Positions 14,929 to 23,189 of a DNA stretch of 34,772 nucleotides are shown here, in pieces. This stretch comes from an uncultured Sphingomonas sp. (GTDB lineage Bacteria > Pseudomonadota > Alphaproteobacteria > Sphingomonadales > Sphingomonadaceae): contig CAJYSA010000074.1 of the NCBI GenBank assembly GCA_913777325.1, forward strand, positions 1 to 34,772, given 5' to 3'. The first letter of the stretch is position 1, and each line of letters opens with the position of its first letter. The notes under the pieces were generated by a model. That model searched no databases. It saw nothing but the letters and a program-made list of their open reading frames with translations, and was not told where the DNA came from. Made by a program: the position numbers and the translations under genes.

Positions 14929-15987
14929 ATGCCGCTTCTACAGGCATCCAAACAATACAAGCCGTTCGAATACCCGTGGGCGTTCGAATATTGGAAGCGC
15001 CAGCAGCAGTTGCACTGGCTGCCCGAAGAAGTGCCGCTGGGCGAGGACTGCCGCGATTGGGCGCAGAAGCTGACCGATCATGAGCGGAACCTGCTCACGC
15101 AGATCTTCCGCTTCTTCACGCAGGCCGACGTCGAGGTGCAGGATTGCTACCACGAGAAATATGGCCGCGTGTTCAAGCCGACCGAGGTCAAGATGATGCT
15201 GACGGCGTTCAGCAACATGGAGACGGTGCACATCGCGGCCTACTCGCACCTGCTCGACACGATCGGGATGCCGGAAAGCGAATATGGCGCGTTCCTGGAA
15301 TATGGCGAGCTGAAGGACAAGCACGACTATCTCCAGAACTTCGGCGTCGACAGTGACGAGGATATCGCGCGCACGCTGGCGATGTTCGGCGGCTTCACCG
15401 AGGGCGTGCAGCTGTTCGCGAGCTTCGCGATGCTGATGAACTTCCCGCGGTTCAACAAGATGAAGGGCATGGGGCAGATCGTCAGCTGGTCGGTCCGTGA
15501 CGAGAGCCTGCACTGCGAAGGCATCATCAAGCTGTTCCACGCCTTCACCAAGGAGCGGAACTGCCTGACAAAGGCGGTGAAGGACGATATCGCCGACGTG
15601 TGCCAGACGACGATCCGCCTGGAGGACAATTTCATCGACCTCGCCTTCGAAATGGGGCCGGTGAACGGCATGACCGCGAAGGATATCAAGAAGTATATCC
15701 GCTATATCGCCGACTGGCGGATGGGCCAGCTTGGCCTCAAGCCGATCTACATGATCGATGAACATCCGATCCCTTGGCTGACCCCGCTGCTCAACGGTGT
15801 CGAACACGCCAACTTCTTCGAGACGCGCGCGACCGAATATTCCAAGGCGGCGACGCGCGGCCAGTGGAACGACGTGTGGGACAGTTTCGACAAGCGACAG
15901 AAGGCCAAGGTCGCCACCGCCGCCGCGAACGAGGATCCCGCCGACATGGGCGACATGTTCTCTCGCGCGGGCGTGGCCGCCGAGTAA
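14929..15987 (+). CDS. nrdB: Class Ia-type ribonucleotide reductase beta subunit
   Basis: A protein of 352 residues carrying the diiron-tyrosyl radical that starts reduction of ribonucleoside diphosphates by NrdA. Metal ligands by motif: D67 (TQADVEV), E98 and H101 (METVH), E158 (TEGVQ), E192 and H195 (DESLH). The radical tyrosine aligns at Y105 (HIAAYSH). The C-terminus after about residue 315 is the flexible tail that docks to NrdA. The ribosome-binding site CGGAG lies 8 nt before the ATG. nrdA is not in the window, on either side. No NrdR box is seen upstream. A strong hairpin follows the stop. Confidence 0.96.
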   Translation: MPLLQASKQYKPFEYPWAFEYWKRQQQLHWLPEEVPLGEDCRDWAQKLTDHERNLLTQIFRFFTQADVEVQDCYHEKYGRVFKPTEVKMMLTAFSNMETVHIAAYSHLLDTIGMPESEYGAFLEYGELKDKHDYLQNFGVDSDEDIARTLAMFGGFTEGVQLFASFAMLMNFPRFNKMKGMGQIVSWSVRDESLHCEGIIKLFHAFTKERNCLTKAVKDDIADVCQTTIRLEDNFIDLAFEMGPVNGMTAKDIKKYIRYIADWRMGQLGLKPIYMIDEHPIPWLTPLLNGVEHANFFETRATEYSKAATRGQWNDVWDSFDKRQKAKVATAAANEDPADMGDMFSRAGVAAE

Positions 15988-16014
15988 CGGTCGCCCCCAC
16001 GATCGGCGGAACAA

Positions 16015-16047
16015 GGGCCGCGACCTGGATGCAGGTCGCGGCCCTTT
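16015..16047 (+). terminator. Rho-independent terminator of nrdB
   Basis: A 12-bp perfect stem, GGGCCGCGACCT (16015-16026) and AGGTCGCGGCCC (16033-16044), with a 6-nt loop and TTT after it, 28 bases after the nrdB stop. The T-run is short. Confidence 0.82.
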
Positions 16048-16156
16048 GCATGCCGCAAGCAGCATAAGGCGCGACCGGCACAAGTCTCCAGCGCGTGCCG
16101 CGACATAACAGTTCGACTGTCGATAATGATGATGGTGCGCCGGAATGACCGGCAAC

Positions 16157-16186
16157 AAAAAAGGGGCAGCGTTTGCTGCCCCTTTT
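16157..16186 (-). terminator. Terminator of tRNA-Arg (bidirectional form)
   Basis: The stem GGGGCAGC/GCTGCCCC covers 16163-16182 with a 4-nt loop. On the minus strand it is followed by TTTTTT (16162-16157), ideal for ending the tRNA-Arg transcript. On the plus strand TTTT follows (16183-16186), so it also backs up the nrdB terminator. Confidence 0.9.
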
Positions 16187-16217
16187 GTTTCCACTCACCT
16201 TCCCACCAGGGAGAAAG

Positions 16218-16294
16218 TGGCGCGCCCGGAACGATTCGAACGTCCGACCCTCAGATTCGTAGTCTGATGCTCTATCCAGCTGAGCTACGGGCGC
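16218..16294 (-). tRNA. tRNA-Arg (anticodon ACG)
   Basis: A 77-nt cloverleaf on the minus strand. The acceptor stem is GCGCCCG/CGGGCGC, the D-loop region TAGCTCAGCTGGATAGAGC, the anticodon arm TCAGA-CTACGAA-TCTGA with anticodon ACG at 16260-16258, and the T-arm contains GTTCGAATC. CCA is encoded (TGG at 16218-16220 on the plus strand). A34 is the usual substrate of TadA, encoded at 29111. A weak promoter-like pair (TTGCGT, 17 nt, TAACAG at 16314-16309) lies upstream, and a strong terminator lies downstream. Confidence 0.97.
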
Positions 16295-16377
16295 CCTGTG
16301 GAGCGGCGCTGTTACCCGCCGAATCGGAGCCACGCAAGGGCATTGCGTCACTTTTTTTGCGCCTCTAGGCAAAAAAC

Positions 16378-16878
16378 ATGCTCCGCGCCCTCGCCCCGCT
16401 CGCTTCGCTGTCGCTCGTCGCCGCCTGCGCGAGCGATCCCACCGTCTATCCGTCGCTTGCGCCGCGACCGGTCGAGAAGCTCGGCTTCGCCGAACCCGCC
16501 CCCCCGCCCCCCGTTCCCGCAGCCGCCGATCCGACCCTGGACGCGTCGCTGGCGACGATCACTGCCAAGGGCAGCAGCGCGGCGCGCGATTTCGATCGCG
16601 CCGCCGCGCGCGCCACGACGCTGGCCCGTGCCGCGCGCGGCGCGAACGTCGGCAGCGATGCCTGGATCGCCGCGCAGACCGCGATCGCGGACCTCGATGC
16701 GTTGCGCTCCAGCTATGGCGACACGATCGATGCGCTCGACGAACTCGCCCGCGCCCGCGCCGCCGCGTTGCTACCGGCGTATCCGGCGGTCGAACAAGCG
16801 TTGACCGCCACGCGTGCCACCGCCCGCGCACAGACGGCGCGGATCGACGCCTTGTCCGCCTCGCTGCCCGGCGCGTAG
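16378..16878 (+). CDS. Hypothetical lipoprotein, alanine-rich
   Basis: A protein of 166 residues. The signal peptide ends in the lipobox VAAC (C17), followed by ASDPTVYPSLAPRP. A proline stretch (PAPPPPVP) leads to a long Ala/Arg-rich region predicted to be helical, possibly a coiled coil. No family is recognised, though the layout is that of small sphingomonad envelope lipoproteins. Just upstream is an inverted repeat TTTTTTGC (16353-16360) and GCAAAAAA (16369-16376), ending 1 nt before the ATG. It is convergent with the MFS/spermidine-synthase gene, with 2 bases between stops. Confidence 0.72.
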   Translation: MLRALAPLASLSLVAACASDPTVYPSLAPRPVEKLGFAEPAPPPPVPAAADPTLDASLATITAKGSSAARDFDRAAARATTLARAARGANVGSDAWIAAQTAIADLDALRSSYGDTIDALDELARARAAALLPAYPAVEQALTATRATARAQTARIDALSASLPGA

Positions 16879-16880
16879 CG

Positions 16881-19079
16881 TCAGAAGGTCAGCAGCGGCA
16901 GGATGCTGGCATAGTCATCGGTCCATGCCGCGAAGCCGGGCCGCTGCCGCAGCGTCTTCCATTCACCCTCGTCCCCGGCGACCAGCGCCAGCGTCCAGGC
17001 GTCGCGCGTCATGATGACCCAGGTCGACGGCGTCTCCTCCTCTTTCAGGAGCGAAGGACGGTGATCGAGGATCAGCGCACGCCAGCCACCCGCGCGCGCC
17101 GCCGCGGCGATCACGGGGCGCAGGTTGACGAAGCGGTTGGAGATGTGGACCGCCAGCACGCCGTGCGGCGACAGCACACGCGCGTAGCCGACGAACGCCT
17201 CGCACGTCAGCAGATGCATCGGCACCGCATCCGACGAGAAAGCGTCGAGGGCGAGGATGTCGAGGCTGGCCGTCGGCGCCCGCTCCAGCGACAGCCGCGC
17301 GTCGCCCAGCACGATCTGCGCATCGGGCGCGCAATCGGCGAGGAAGGTGAAGCGCCGCGCGCGGCTGAGTGCCGCCATCGCCGGATCGATCTCGTAGAAG
17401 CGCCAGTGCTGGCCCGGCTGCGCATAGCAGGCCAGCGTGCCGGTCCCCAGACCGACCACACCGATCCGAGCCGCCGGACCGAACACCAAAGGCGCCGCCC
17501 GCATCACCCGTCCGACGCCGGACTCGGGCGTGTAATAGGTGGTCGGTGTCCGCTCTCGCGCGGCGGTGCCGGTGAGTTGCACGCCGTGCAGCGTCGTGCC
17601 GTGGATCAACGTGCGGCGACGCGCCTCGTCCGCGACGGTATAGACGCCGAAATAGCTCCGGACCCGCGCCCCCGGTTCCAGCGAGAGCGACAACGAGCGC
17701 ACGCCGCCGAACAGCAGCAGTCCGCTGGCCAGCACCAACAGATACGGGATACGCGCACCGAGCGACACGAGCCCGGCCAGCGCGACCATCGCGAAGATCA
17801 GGCCGACATGCCGCACCTCGCGAAAGCCCGCCGGCTCCCGCGCGATCAGCAGGATCGCGAGGCACAGCGCACCGACGATCAGCACGGCGCCCGCGGTCAT
17901 CATGCCGGGGCGGTGCCAGAAGGCGCGCAGCCCGACCGTCAGGTACGCCTGGGGGACCAGAGCGCCGGCCGCGACGATCAGCAACGGATATTCCCACGTC
18001 CAATCGAACAGCGTCGGCGCGATCAGCCCCGCGAACACGCCGCCGAGCGCTCCTCCGAACGACATGGCAAGATAGAAGCCGGTCAGACGCGCCGGCTCGG
18101 GGCGAAGCCGATAAAGCTGGGTGTGCAGCGCGACCGAGATCATGAAGAGCAGGATCAGCGCGGTGATCGCGCTGAACGTCGCGCGTTCCGCAAAGCCTCC
18201 CATCAGGACACCACCGAACAGCACGATCGTCACCGGCGCGCTGCCGGTCAGCAGATCCGCCACGCCACGCCGCGCGGCGAAGGCGATCGAGAAGCTGAGC
18301 AGATACAGCGCCAGCGGGATGACCCACAGCAAGGGCATCGCCACCAGATCGGTGCTGACGAAGGTGCTGGTCGCCAGCATCATCCCCGAGGGGACGAAGC
18401 CGAGCACCACCCAGCGAGCGACACGACGCCGGTCGGGAGCCGGCCCGGTCACCTGCGCACGCGCGGGCGCCGATCCGGCGGGCAGCAGCCGCGCACAGGC
18501 CGCGACCAGCAGGATCAGCAGCAGATAGCCCGCACTCCACAGCCAGCGCTGCCGCGTGACGCTCAGCATCGGTTCGACCAGCAGCGGGAAGGCGAGCAGC
18601 CCGACGAAGCTGCCGATATTCGAGGCGGCGTATAGCGCATAGGGATCGCTGTCGGGCCGCGCGCTGGAGAACCAGCGCTGCATCAGCGGCGCCTGCGCCG
18701 AGACCGCGAAGAACAGCGGCCCGATCGACACGACGAACAGATAGGGCACCCACAATGCGGGCTCCGCCCCGCCCGGGAGCACCCGACCGCTAAGCCCGAT
18801 CGGCAGGAACGCCGCCGCGGCGAGCAGGACGGCCAGATGCACGATCCGCTGTCGCCCCGGCGACATCCGCCCGAGCAGGTGCGCATAACCGTAGCCGCCC
18901 AGCAGCAGCGCCTGATAGACCAGCATCGCCGAGTTCCAGACCGCCGGCGCCCCGCCCAGCCGAGGCAAGGCGATCCGCGCGATCATCGGCTGAACGAGAA
19001 ACAGCAGGAACGATCCGGTGAGGATCGTCGCGACGAAGAGCGCGCGGGTCGCCCCTCGCGCGATCACGCGGTCAGCCAT
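16881..19079 (-). CDS. Fused membrane (MFS-like) / spermidine-synthase-like protein
   Basis: A protein of 732 residues. The first 430 or so residues hold about a dozen hydrophobic helices. The C-terminal 230 form a Rossmann methyltransferase-like fold resembling spermidine synthase: VVGLGTGTLACY, FYEIDPAMAALSRA, LGDARLSLE and LDILALDAFSSDAVPMHLLT. This fused architecture is known in many bacteria, but its substrate is not established; aminopropyl transfer is not proven. It is the last gene of the hemB operon; its ATG overlaps the end of the GNAT gene by 8 bases. Confidence 0.87.
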   Translation of the reverse strand: MADRVIARGATRALFVATILTGSFLLFLVQPMIARIALPRLGGAPAVWNSAMLVYQALLLGGYGYAHLLGRMSPGRQRIVHLAVLLAAAAFLPIGLSGRVLPGGAEPALWVPYLFVVSIGPLFFAVSAQAPLMQRWFSSARPDSDPYALYAASNIGSFVGLLAFPLLVEPMLSVTRQRWLWSAGYLLLILLVAACARLLPAGSAPARAQVTGPAPDRRRVARWVVLGFVPSGMMLATSTFVSTDLVAMPLLWVIPLALYLLSFSIAFAARRGVADLLTGSAPVTIVLFGGVLMGGFAERATFSAITALILLFMISVALHTQLYRLRPEPARLTGFYLAMSFGGALGGVFAGLIAPTLFDWTWEYPLLIVAAGALVPQAYLTVGLRAFWHRPGMMTAGAVLIVGALCLAILLIAREPAGFREVRHVGLIFAMVALAGLVSLGARIPYLLVLASGLLLFGGVRSLSLSLEPGARVRSYFGVYTVADEARRRTLIHGTTLHGVQLTGTAARERTPTTYYTPESGVGRVMRAAPLVFGPAARIGVVGLGTGTLACYAQPGQHWRFYEIDPAMAALSRARRFTFLADCAPDAQIVLGDARLSLERAPTASLDILALDAFSSDAVPMHLLTCEAFVGYARVLSPHGVLAVHISNRFVNLRPVIAAAARAGGWRALILDHRPSLLKEEETPSTWVIMTRDAWTLALVAGDEGEWKTLRQRPGFAAWTDDYASILPLLTF

Positions 19080-19608
19080 GCGCCGGACGGTCGATGCGAT
19101 ACAGGATGTGAGGGCGCAGCGGATGGTCGGGAGGCAGATCGGGATGATCGAAGTCCCCGCCCACCACGCGGGTCATGCCCAGCCGCTCCATCAAGCCCCA
19201 GCTGCGGCGATTGGCGGGCACGGTGATCGCGAAAACGCGCTCGCTCCCCCGCGACCAGTCGGCCCGCAGCGCCGCCCGCGCGGCTTCGGTCGCATAGCCA
19301 ACGCCCCATGCCTCGCGCACGAGCCGCCAGCCGATTTCCGGCACGCCGTCGATCGGGCTGCCCTTCGGCCCCGGCTCGACCCCGCAGAAGCCGAGGAAGG
19401 CGGCATCGCTGCGTCGTTCGACCACCCACAGGCAGCGACCGAAGCGCGCCGCCGTCGCGATCTGTTCGCTCACCATGTCGCGGGCGCCAGCCCAGGTCGT
19501 GGGGGCGCCGAGATACCGCATCACCTCGGCGTCCTGCCCCATGGCATGAAAGGGCGCGACATCCTCCTCGCGCCACGCGCGCAGGATCAGCCGCGCGGTT
19601 TCGATCAC
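19072..19608 (-). CDS. GNAT N-acetyltransferase, RimJ/RimL type (second copy)
   Basis: An acetyltransferase of 178 residues. Motifs are ETARLILRAW at the start, IGWRLVREAWGVGYATEAARA (acetyl-CoA-binding region) and ANRRSWGLMERLGM. I chose the GTG at 19608, which overlaps the upstream stop as GTGA and gives VIETARLILR, matching MIETPRLILR at the start of its neighbour. The longer open frame upstream (to 20238) runs antisense to nothing useful and is a shadow of the other GNAT gene. The acetyl acceptor is unknown. Confidence 0.85.
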   Translation of the reverse strand: MIETARLILRAWREEDVAPFHAMGQDAEVMRYLGAPTTWAGARDMVSEQIATAARFGRCLWVVERRSDAAFLGFCGVEPGPKGSPIDGVPEIGWRLVREAWGVGYATEAARAALRADWSRGSERVFAITVPANRRSWGLMERLGMTRVVGGDFDHPDLPPDHPLRPHILYRIDRPAHG

Positions 19609-20126
19609 GGCCGATCGATCCGATACGTCACGCTGTCGGCAAGGTGGGGGTCGTGCGGATATTTGGGGTGGCGAAAATCCAGTTCGGGTATGTGCCGCAT
19701 ACCCAGGCGGTCCATGACGCGGCGGCTCGCGGCATTGCGCCGCCCGGTGATCGCATGCACCGCGGGTTCGGGGCGGTTGGCCCATGCCCAGCCGAGCCAT
19801 CCCGTCGCGGCTTCGGCCGCGTAGCCGGCGCCCCACCAGGCACGATCGATCATCCAGCCGATCTCCAGCAGTCCCTCGATCGGTGTGCCGGGCGCGCCGG
19901 GCTTCAACCCGACGTGCCCGATCACCTGCGCATCGTCGCGCCGCTCGACGACGCCGAACCCCAATGGCGCATAGCCCGCGTGGCGCTCCAGCACCGCCAC
20001 GCACGCGGCCTCGTCCCTCGGTCCGCCAAGATCGGCAGTGACCAGCGGGTCCGCCCACATCGCGAACAACGCCGGACGATCGGACACCACCGGCCTGCGC
20101 AAGATCAGGCGCGGCGTCTCGATCAT
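19605..20126 (-). CDS. GNAT N-acetyltransferase, RimJ/RimL type (first copy)
   Basis: An acetyltransferase of 173 residues. It begins MIETPRLILRRPVVSDRPAL and has IGWMIDRAWWGAGYAAEAA (acetyl-CoA site), then RRNAASRRVMDRLGM. The same order of motifs, the same start and a similar ending (YRIDRP) show it to be a tandem paralogue of the next gene. It overlaps the hemB stop by ATGA, and its own stop overlaps the next start. Substrate unknown. Confidence 0.88.
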   Translation of the reverse strand: MIETPRLILRRPVVSDRPALFAMWADPLVTADLGGPRDEAACVAVLERHAGYAPLGFGVVERRDDAQVIGHVGLKPGAPGTPIEGLLEIGWMIDRAWWGAGYAAEAATGWLGWAWANRPEPAVHAITGRRNAASRRVMDRLGMRHIPELDFRHPKYPHDPHLADSVTYRIDRP

Positions 20127-21115
20127 GCGCCCAGCAACCGCGCGGCGAGCGGCGCGTGATAGGTGAGGACGCCCGAGCAGCCGGCGCGCTTGAACGCCAG
20201 CAACGTTTCCAGCACCATCGTGTCGCGATCGGCGGCACCGACCGCCACCGCCGCCTCGATCATCGCATATTCGCCCGACACCTGATACGCGAACACCGGC
20301 ACCGCAAACGCCTGTTTCACCTTCGCAACGATGTCGAGGTATGGCAGGCCGGGCTTCACCATCACGCTGTCCGCGCCCTCGGCGAGATCGAGCGCGACCT
20401 CGCGCAGCGCCTCCTCCGCGTTGGCCGGATCCATCTGATAGGTCTTCTTGTCACCCTTCAGCAGACCGCGTGTCCCCACCGCGTCGCGAAACGGGCCGTA
20501 GAAGGCGGACGCATATTTGGCGGCATAGGCCATGATCTGGACATTGGCAAACGCCTCACGCTCCAGCGCCGATCGGATAAGCCCGACGCGTCCGTCCATC
20601 ATGTCGCTGGGCGCGATGATGTCCGACCCGTTGCGCGCCTGGTTGAGCGCCTGTTCGACCAGCGCGTCGACCGTCGCGTCGTTCATCACATAGCCCTGCG
20701 CGTCGACCAACCCGTCATGGCCATGCGTCGTATAGGGATCGAGCGCGACGTCGGTCAGCAAACCAATGTCCGGCACCGCGTCTCGGATCGCGCGAAGCGC
20801 CTGGCACATCAGATTGTCCGGGTTCAGCGCCTCCGCCCCGTCATCGCTGCGCCGACCGGGCTGCGTGTTGGGGAACAACGCAAGGCACGGAATGCCCAGA
20901 TCGCGCGCCTCCCGGGCCCGGGCGACAATCCGGTCGACCGACCATCGCGAGACGCCGGGCAGCGATGCGATCGGCTCCTCGACATCGCACCCCTCGGTCA
21001 CGAAGAGCGGCCAGATCAGATCGGCGGGCGTCAGGACGGTTTCGGCGTGGAGCCGGCGGCTCCAGGCGGCGGCACGGGTGCGGCGCAAGCGCAGCGCGGG
21101 GAAAGCGGCGTGCAT
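20123..21115 (-). CDS. hemB: Delta-aminolevulinic acid dehydratase
   Basis: Joins two 5-aminolevulinate molecules into porphobilinogen in haem synthesis; cytoplasmic homo-oligomer. The protein has 330 residues. The two Schiff-base lysines are K200 (AYAAKYASAFYGP) and K254 (VMVKPGLPYLD). The metal-site segment reads DVALDPYTTHGHDG (122-135), with aspartates instead of the zinc-binding cysteines, as in the magnesium-dependent type known from Pseudomonas. A longer frame starts at 21151; the ATG at 21115 fits the family start. It leads a four-gene chain with overlapping stops and starts. Confidence 0.96.
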   Translation of the reverse strand: MHAAFPALRLRRTRAAAWSRRLHAETVLTPADLIWPLFVTEGCDVEEPIASLPGVSRWSVDRIVARAREARDLGIPCLALFPNTQPGRRSDDGAEALNPDNLMCQALRAIRDAVPDIGLLTDVALDPYTTHGHDGLVDAQGYVMNDATVDALVEQALNQARNGSDIIAPSDMMDGRVGLIRSALEREAFANVQIMAYAAKYASAFYGPFRDAVGTRGLLKGDKKTYQMDPANAEEALREVALDLAEGADSVMVKPGLPYLDIVAKVKQAFAVPVFAYQVSGEYAMIEAAVAVGAADRDTMVLETLLAFKRAGCSGVLTYHAPLAARLLGA

Positions 21116-21193
21116 GACGGGCGTTTTCCCGCAATCGGGTCCGCCATGCAAGCGTTACGGGGGCGAAACGCGCCGTTGCGCGTTGGGCGACGC

Positions 21194-22075
21194 ATGAGAG
21201 AGATCCGCTCCGCCGCCCTGATCGTCAACGCCAAGTCGCGTCGTGGCCGCAAGCTGTTCAAGCGCGCGTGCCGCCGCTTGCGCGACCTGCCGTTCGGGGT
21301 GACGCCCTATGCGGTCAAGGATCCGAAACATCTGGATCGCACCGTGCGCAAGGCGCTGGAGAAGAAGCCCGACCTGGTCATCCTGGGCGGCGGCGACGGC
21401 ACGATCAGCGGGCTGGTCGACCTGCTGGTCGGGCATGACGTGATCCTGGGCGTGCTGCCGCTGGGCACCGCCAACAGCTTCGCGCGGTCACTGGGGCTGC
21501 CGCTCGACATCGACGGCGCGATCGACGTGCTGCGCGACGGGGTGCCGAAGCGGATCGATCTGGGCATGATCGACGACGATTATTTCGCCAATTGCGCCGC
21601 GATGGGGCTTAGCCCGCAGATCGCCGAGACGGTGCCGCATAATCTGAAGAAAGTGCTGGGGCGCGTCGGCTATCTGGGCTGGGCGGGGTTTCAGCTGTCG
21701 CGATTCAAGCCGTTCACGCTCTACGTCGACAATGGCGAGGGCGAGAGGAAGATGCGCGTCGTGGAGGTGCGCATCTCGAACGGCCCGTATCATGGCGGCA
21801 CCTGGGTGGTGGACGAGGCCGATATCGCGTCGGGCGAGATCGTCGTGCAGGCGGTGCGTGGCCATTACAAGCGCCGGCTGGTGCGCAACTGGGCGTACAG
21901 CTTCCTGGGGCGCAGCGAACGCCACCACGATACGGTGAGCTTCTCCGGCAAGTCGATCAAGGTCCGCACCGATCCACCGCTGCCGATCTCGATCGACGGC
22001 GAGGTGCTGGCGCATACCCCCGTCACCGCGCATGTCGCGGCGGGCGTGATCGAGGTGATGGTGCCGCGCGGCTAG
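21194..22075 (+). CDS. Diacylglycerol kinase-family lipid kinase
   Basis: A protein of 293 residues with the DAGK catalytic domain. The nucleotide-binding motif GGGDGT is at 65-70 and LPLGTANSFAR at 88-98; VNAKSRRGRK at the start is also typical. This family includes YegS/BmrU-like and sphingosine-kinase-like lipid kinases. In a sphingolipid-making bacterium a sphingoid base is a possible substrate, but this is speculation. The start ATG at 21194 gives the standard N-terminus; upstream in-frame codons lie antisense to hemB. Its stop lies 1 base from that of the convergent M23 gene. Confidence 0.9.
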   Translation: MREIRSAALIVNAKSRRGRKLFKRACRRLRDLPFGVTPYAVKDPKHLDRTVRKALEKKPDLVILGGGDGTISGLVDLLVGHDVILGVLPLGTANSFARSLGLPLDIDGAIDVLRDGVPKRIDLGMIDDDYFANCAAMGLSPQIAETVPHNLKKVLGRVGYLGWAGFQLSRFKPFTLYVDNGEGERKMRVVEVRISNGPYHGGTWVVDEADIASGEIVVQAVRGHYKRRLVRNWAYSFLGRSERHHDTVSFSGKSIKVRTDPPLPISIDGEVLAHTPVTAHVAAGVIEVMVPRG

Positions 22076-22076
22076 A

Positions 22077-22979
22077 TCAGGGCGTCGTCGCCATCGGCCC
22101 GGCCAGCGGCAAGGGATCGAGCCGCGCGCCGTTCCAGGTCATGGCCCAGTGCAGGTGCGGCCCCGTCGCGCGGCCGGTCCGCCCGACCAGCCCGATCGGC
22201 TCACCCTGTCGCACGTGCTGTCCGACGCGCACGTCGATGCGCGACAGATGCAGGAACGCGCTGGCAAGACCATGACCATGGTCGAGGATCAGCAGCCGCC
22301 CCTCCAGTGTGAACGGCGGATCGGCGGCCAGCGTCACCACGCCATCCGCCGGCGCGACGACCGGCGCGCCTTCCGGCTTCGCGACATCGACACCGCCATG
22401 ATAGCTGCCCGGCTCGCCGGCATAGATGCGTTGCGCGCCGAACAATCCGGAGATCCGTCCCCGCGCCGGCCAGACGAAACGCTGCCGCCAGCCCTGCGCT
22501 TCGCTGCCCAGCGCGCGCGCGGCGACGATCCGCGCCAGTTCGCCCGAACGCTTCGCAGCGAATTCCGCATCGGGCACCGGCACCTTGCGCAACGTCGGCA
22601 GCCGCTCGATCCGCCATGCCCCCGGCGCGATCGGCAGCGTCGCGGTCACTGTCGTGCCGTCACGCAGGCCCGCCACCAGCAAGGCCTGCGGCGCGGCATC
22701 GCGATCGAAGGCGATGACGAAACGCCCGTCGGCCGCCACCGCGACCGGCGTCCCGTCGAGGGTGAGGCTGGTCGTGCCCGTCGGCGCGGTGCCCAGCGCC
22801 AACCCGCCCTGTCGCAACCCGCCGCGCAGGTCGAACCGGTCGGGCGAAACCGACTGCGGCGGCGGGGGCAACAACGGACGTGGCGGTGAAGCCGGAGCCG
22901 CGATCGCGGTCGGGATGACCGGCGCGGCCACACAGGCCGTCGCCAGCAACGACGCGGCCAGCACGATCGCGCGGGTCAC
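22077..22979 (-). CDS. M23 family metallopeptidase, lipoprotein
   Basis: A protein of 300 residues. The start is a GTG overlapping the DUF2093 stop (GTGA); this gives VTRAIVLAASLLATAC, a lipoprotein-like signal with C16. The C-terminal LytM/M23 domain has the zinc ligands H194 and D198 (HGGVDVAKP) and the HLH of GPHLHW (275-277). These enzymes cut peptide cross-bridges in peptidoglycan or act as scaffolds. With the full HxxxD and HxH set it is probably active. It is the last gene of the xseA operon. A longer frame using 23090 runs through DUF2093 and is unlikely. Confidence 0.9.
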   Translation of the reverse strand: MTRAIVLAASLLATACVAAPVIPTAIAAPASPPRPLLPPPPQSVSPDRFDLRGGLRQGGLALGTAPTGTTSLTLDGTPVAVAADGRFVIAFDRDAAPQALLVAGLRDGTTVTATLPIAPGAWRIERLPTLRKVPVPDAEFAAKRSGELARIVAARALGSEAQGWRQRFVWPARGRISGLFGAQRIYAGEPGSYHGGVDVAKPEGAPVVAPADGVVTLAADPPFTLEGRLLILDHGHGLASAFLHLSRIDVRVGQHVRQGEPIGLVGRTGRATGPHLHWAMTWNGARLDPLPLAGPMATTP

Positions 22980-23176
22980 CGCGGCGCCATCTCCTCCATC
23001 GCGACCGCGCCGCTGGCGAACGGGCGCTGCGTGGCGACGTCCCAATAGCGGAGATCCTCCAGCGCGATCCGGGCGCCGCTGACCGCGCATACGACATGAT
23101 CGCCCGGTGTAAGGATGCGGAAGCCGTTCGCCATATAGTGGAGTTTGGCGGCGCGATCGGTGTGAGACATCAGCAT
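22976..23176 (-). CDS. DUF2093 domain protein
   Basis: A protein of 66 residues. The core KLHYMANGFRILTPGDHVVC, then GARIALEDLRYWDVATQR, matches the alphaproteobacterial DUF2093 family (function unknown), which is often next to xseA, as here. It starts 13 bases after the xseA stop; an alternative start is 23170. Two cysteine-free ends and no signal peptide suggest a cytoplasmic protein. It overlaps the M23 gene by 4 bases. Confidence 0.87.
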   Translation of the reverse strand: MLMSHTDRAAKLHYMANGFRILTPGDHVVCAVSGARIALEDLRYWDVATQRPFASGAVAMEEMAPR

Positions 23177-23189
23177 GGGCGACAGGCTT

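Noticed and set aside
16332-16358. Plus-strand terminator (ACGCAA/TTGCGT hairpin with T7)
   Set aside because: The stem is only 6 bp, the T-run is 3 nt away, and no plus-strand gene lies between it and the two nrdB-side terminators.
20156-22075. A 639-residue plus-strand ORF
   Set aside because: Only the part from 21194 has family motifs (diacylglycerol kinase). The upstream part is the antisense of hemB.
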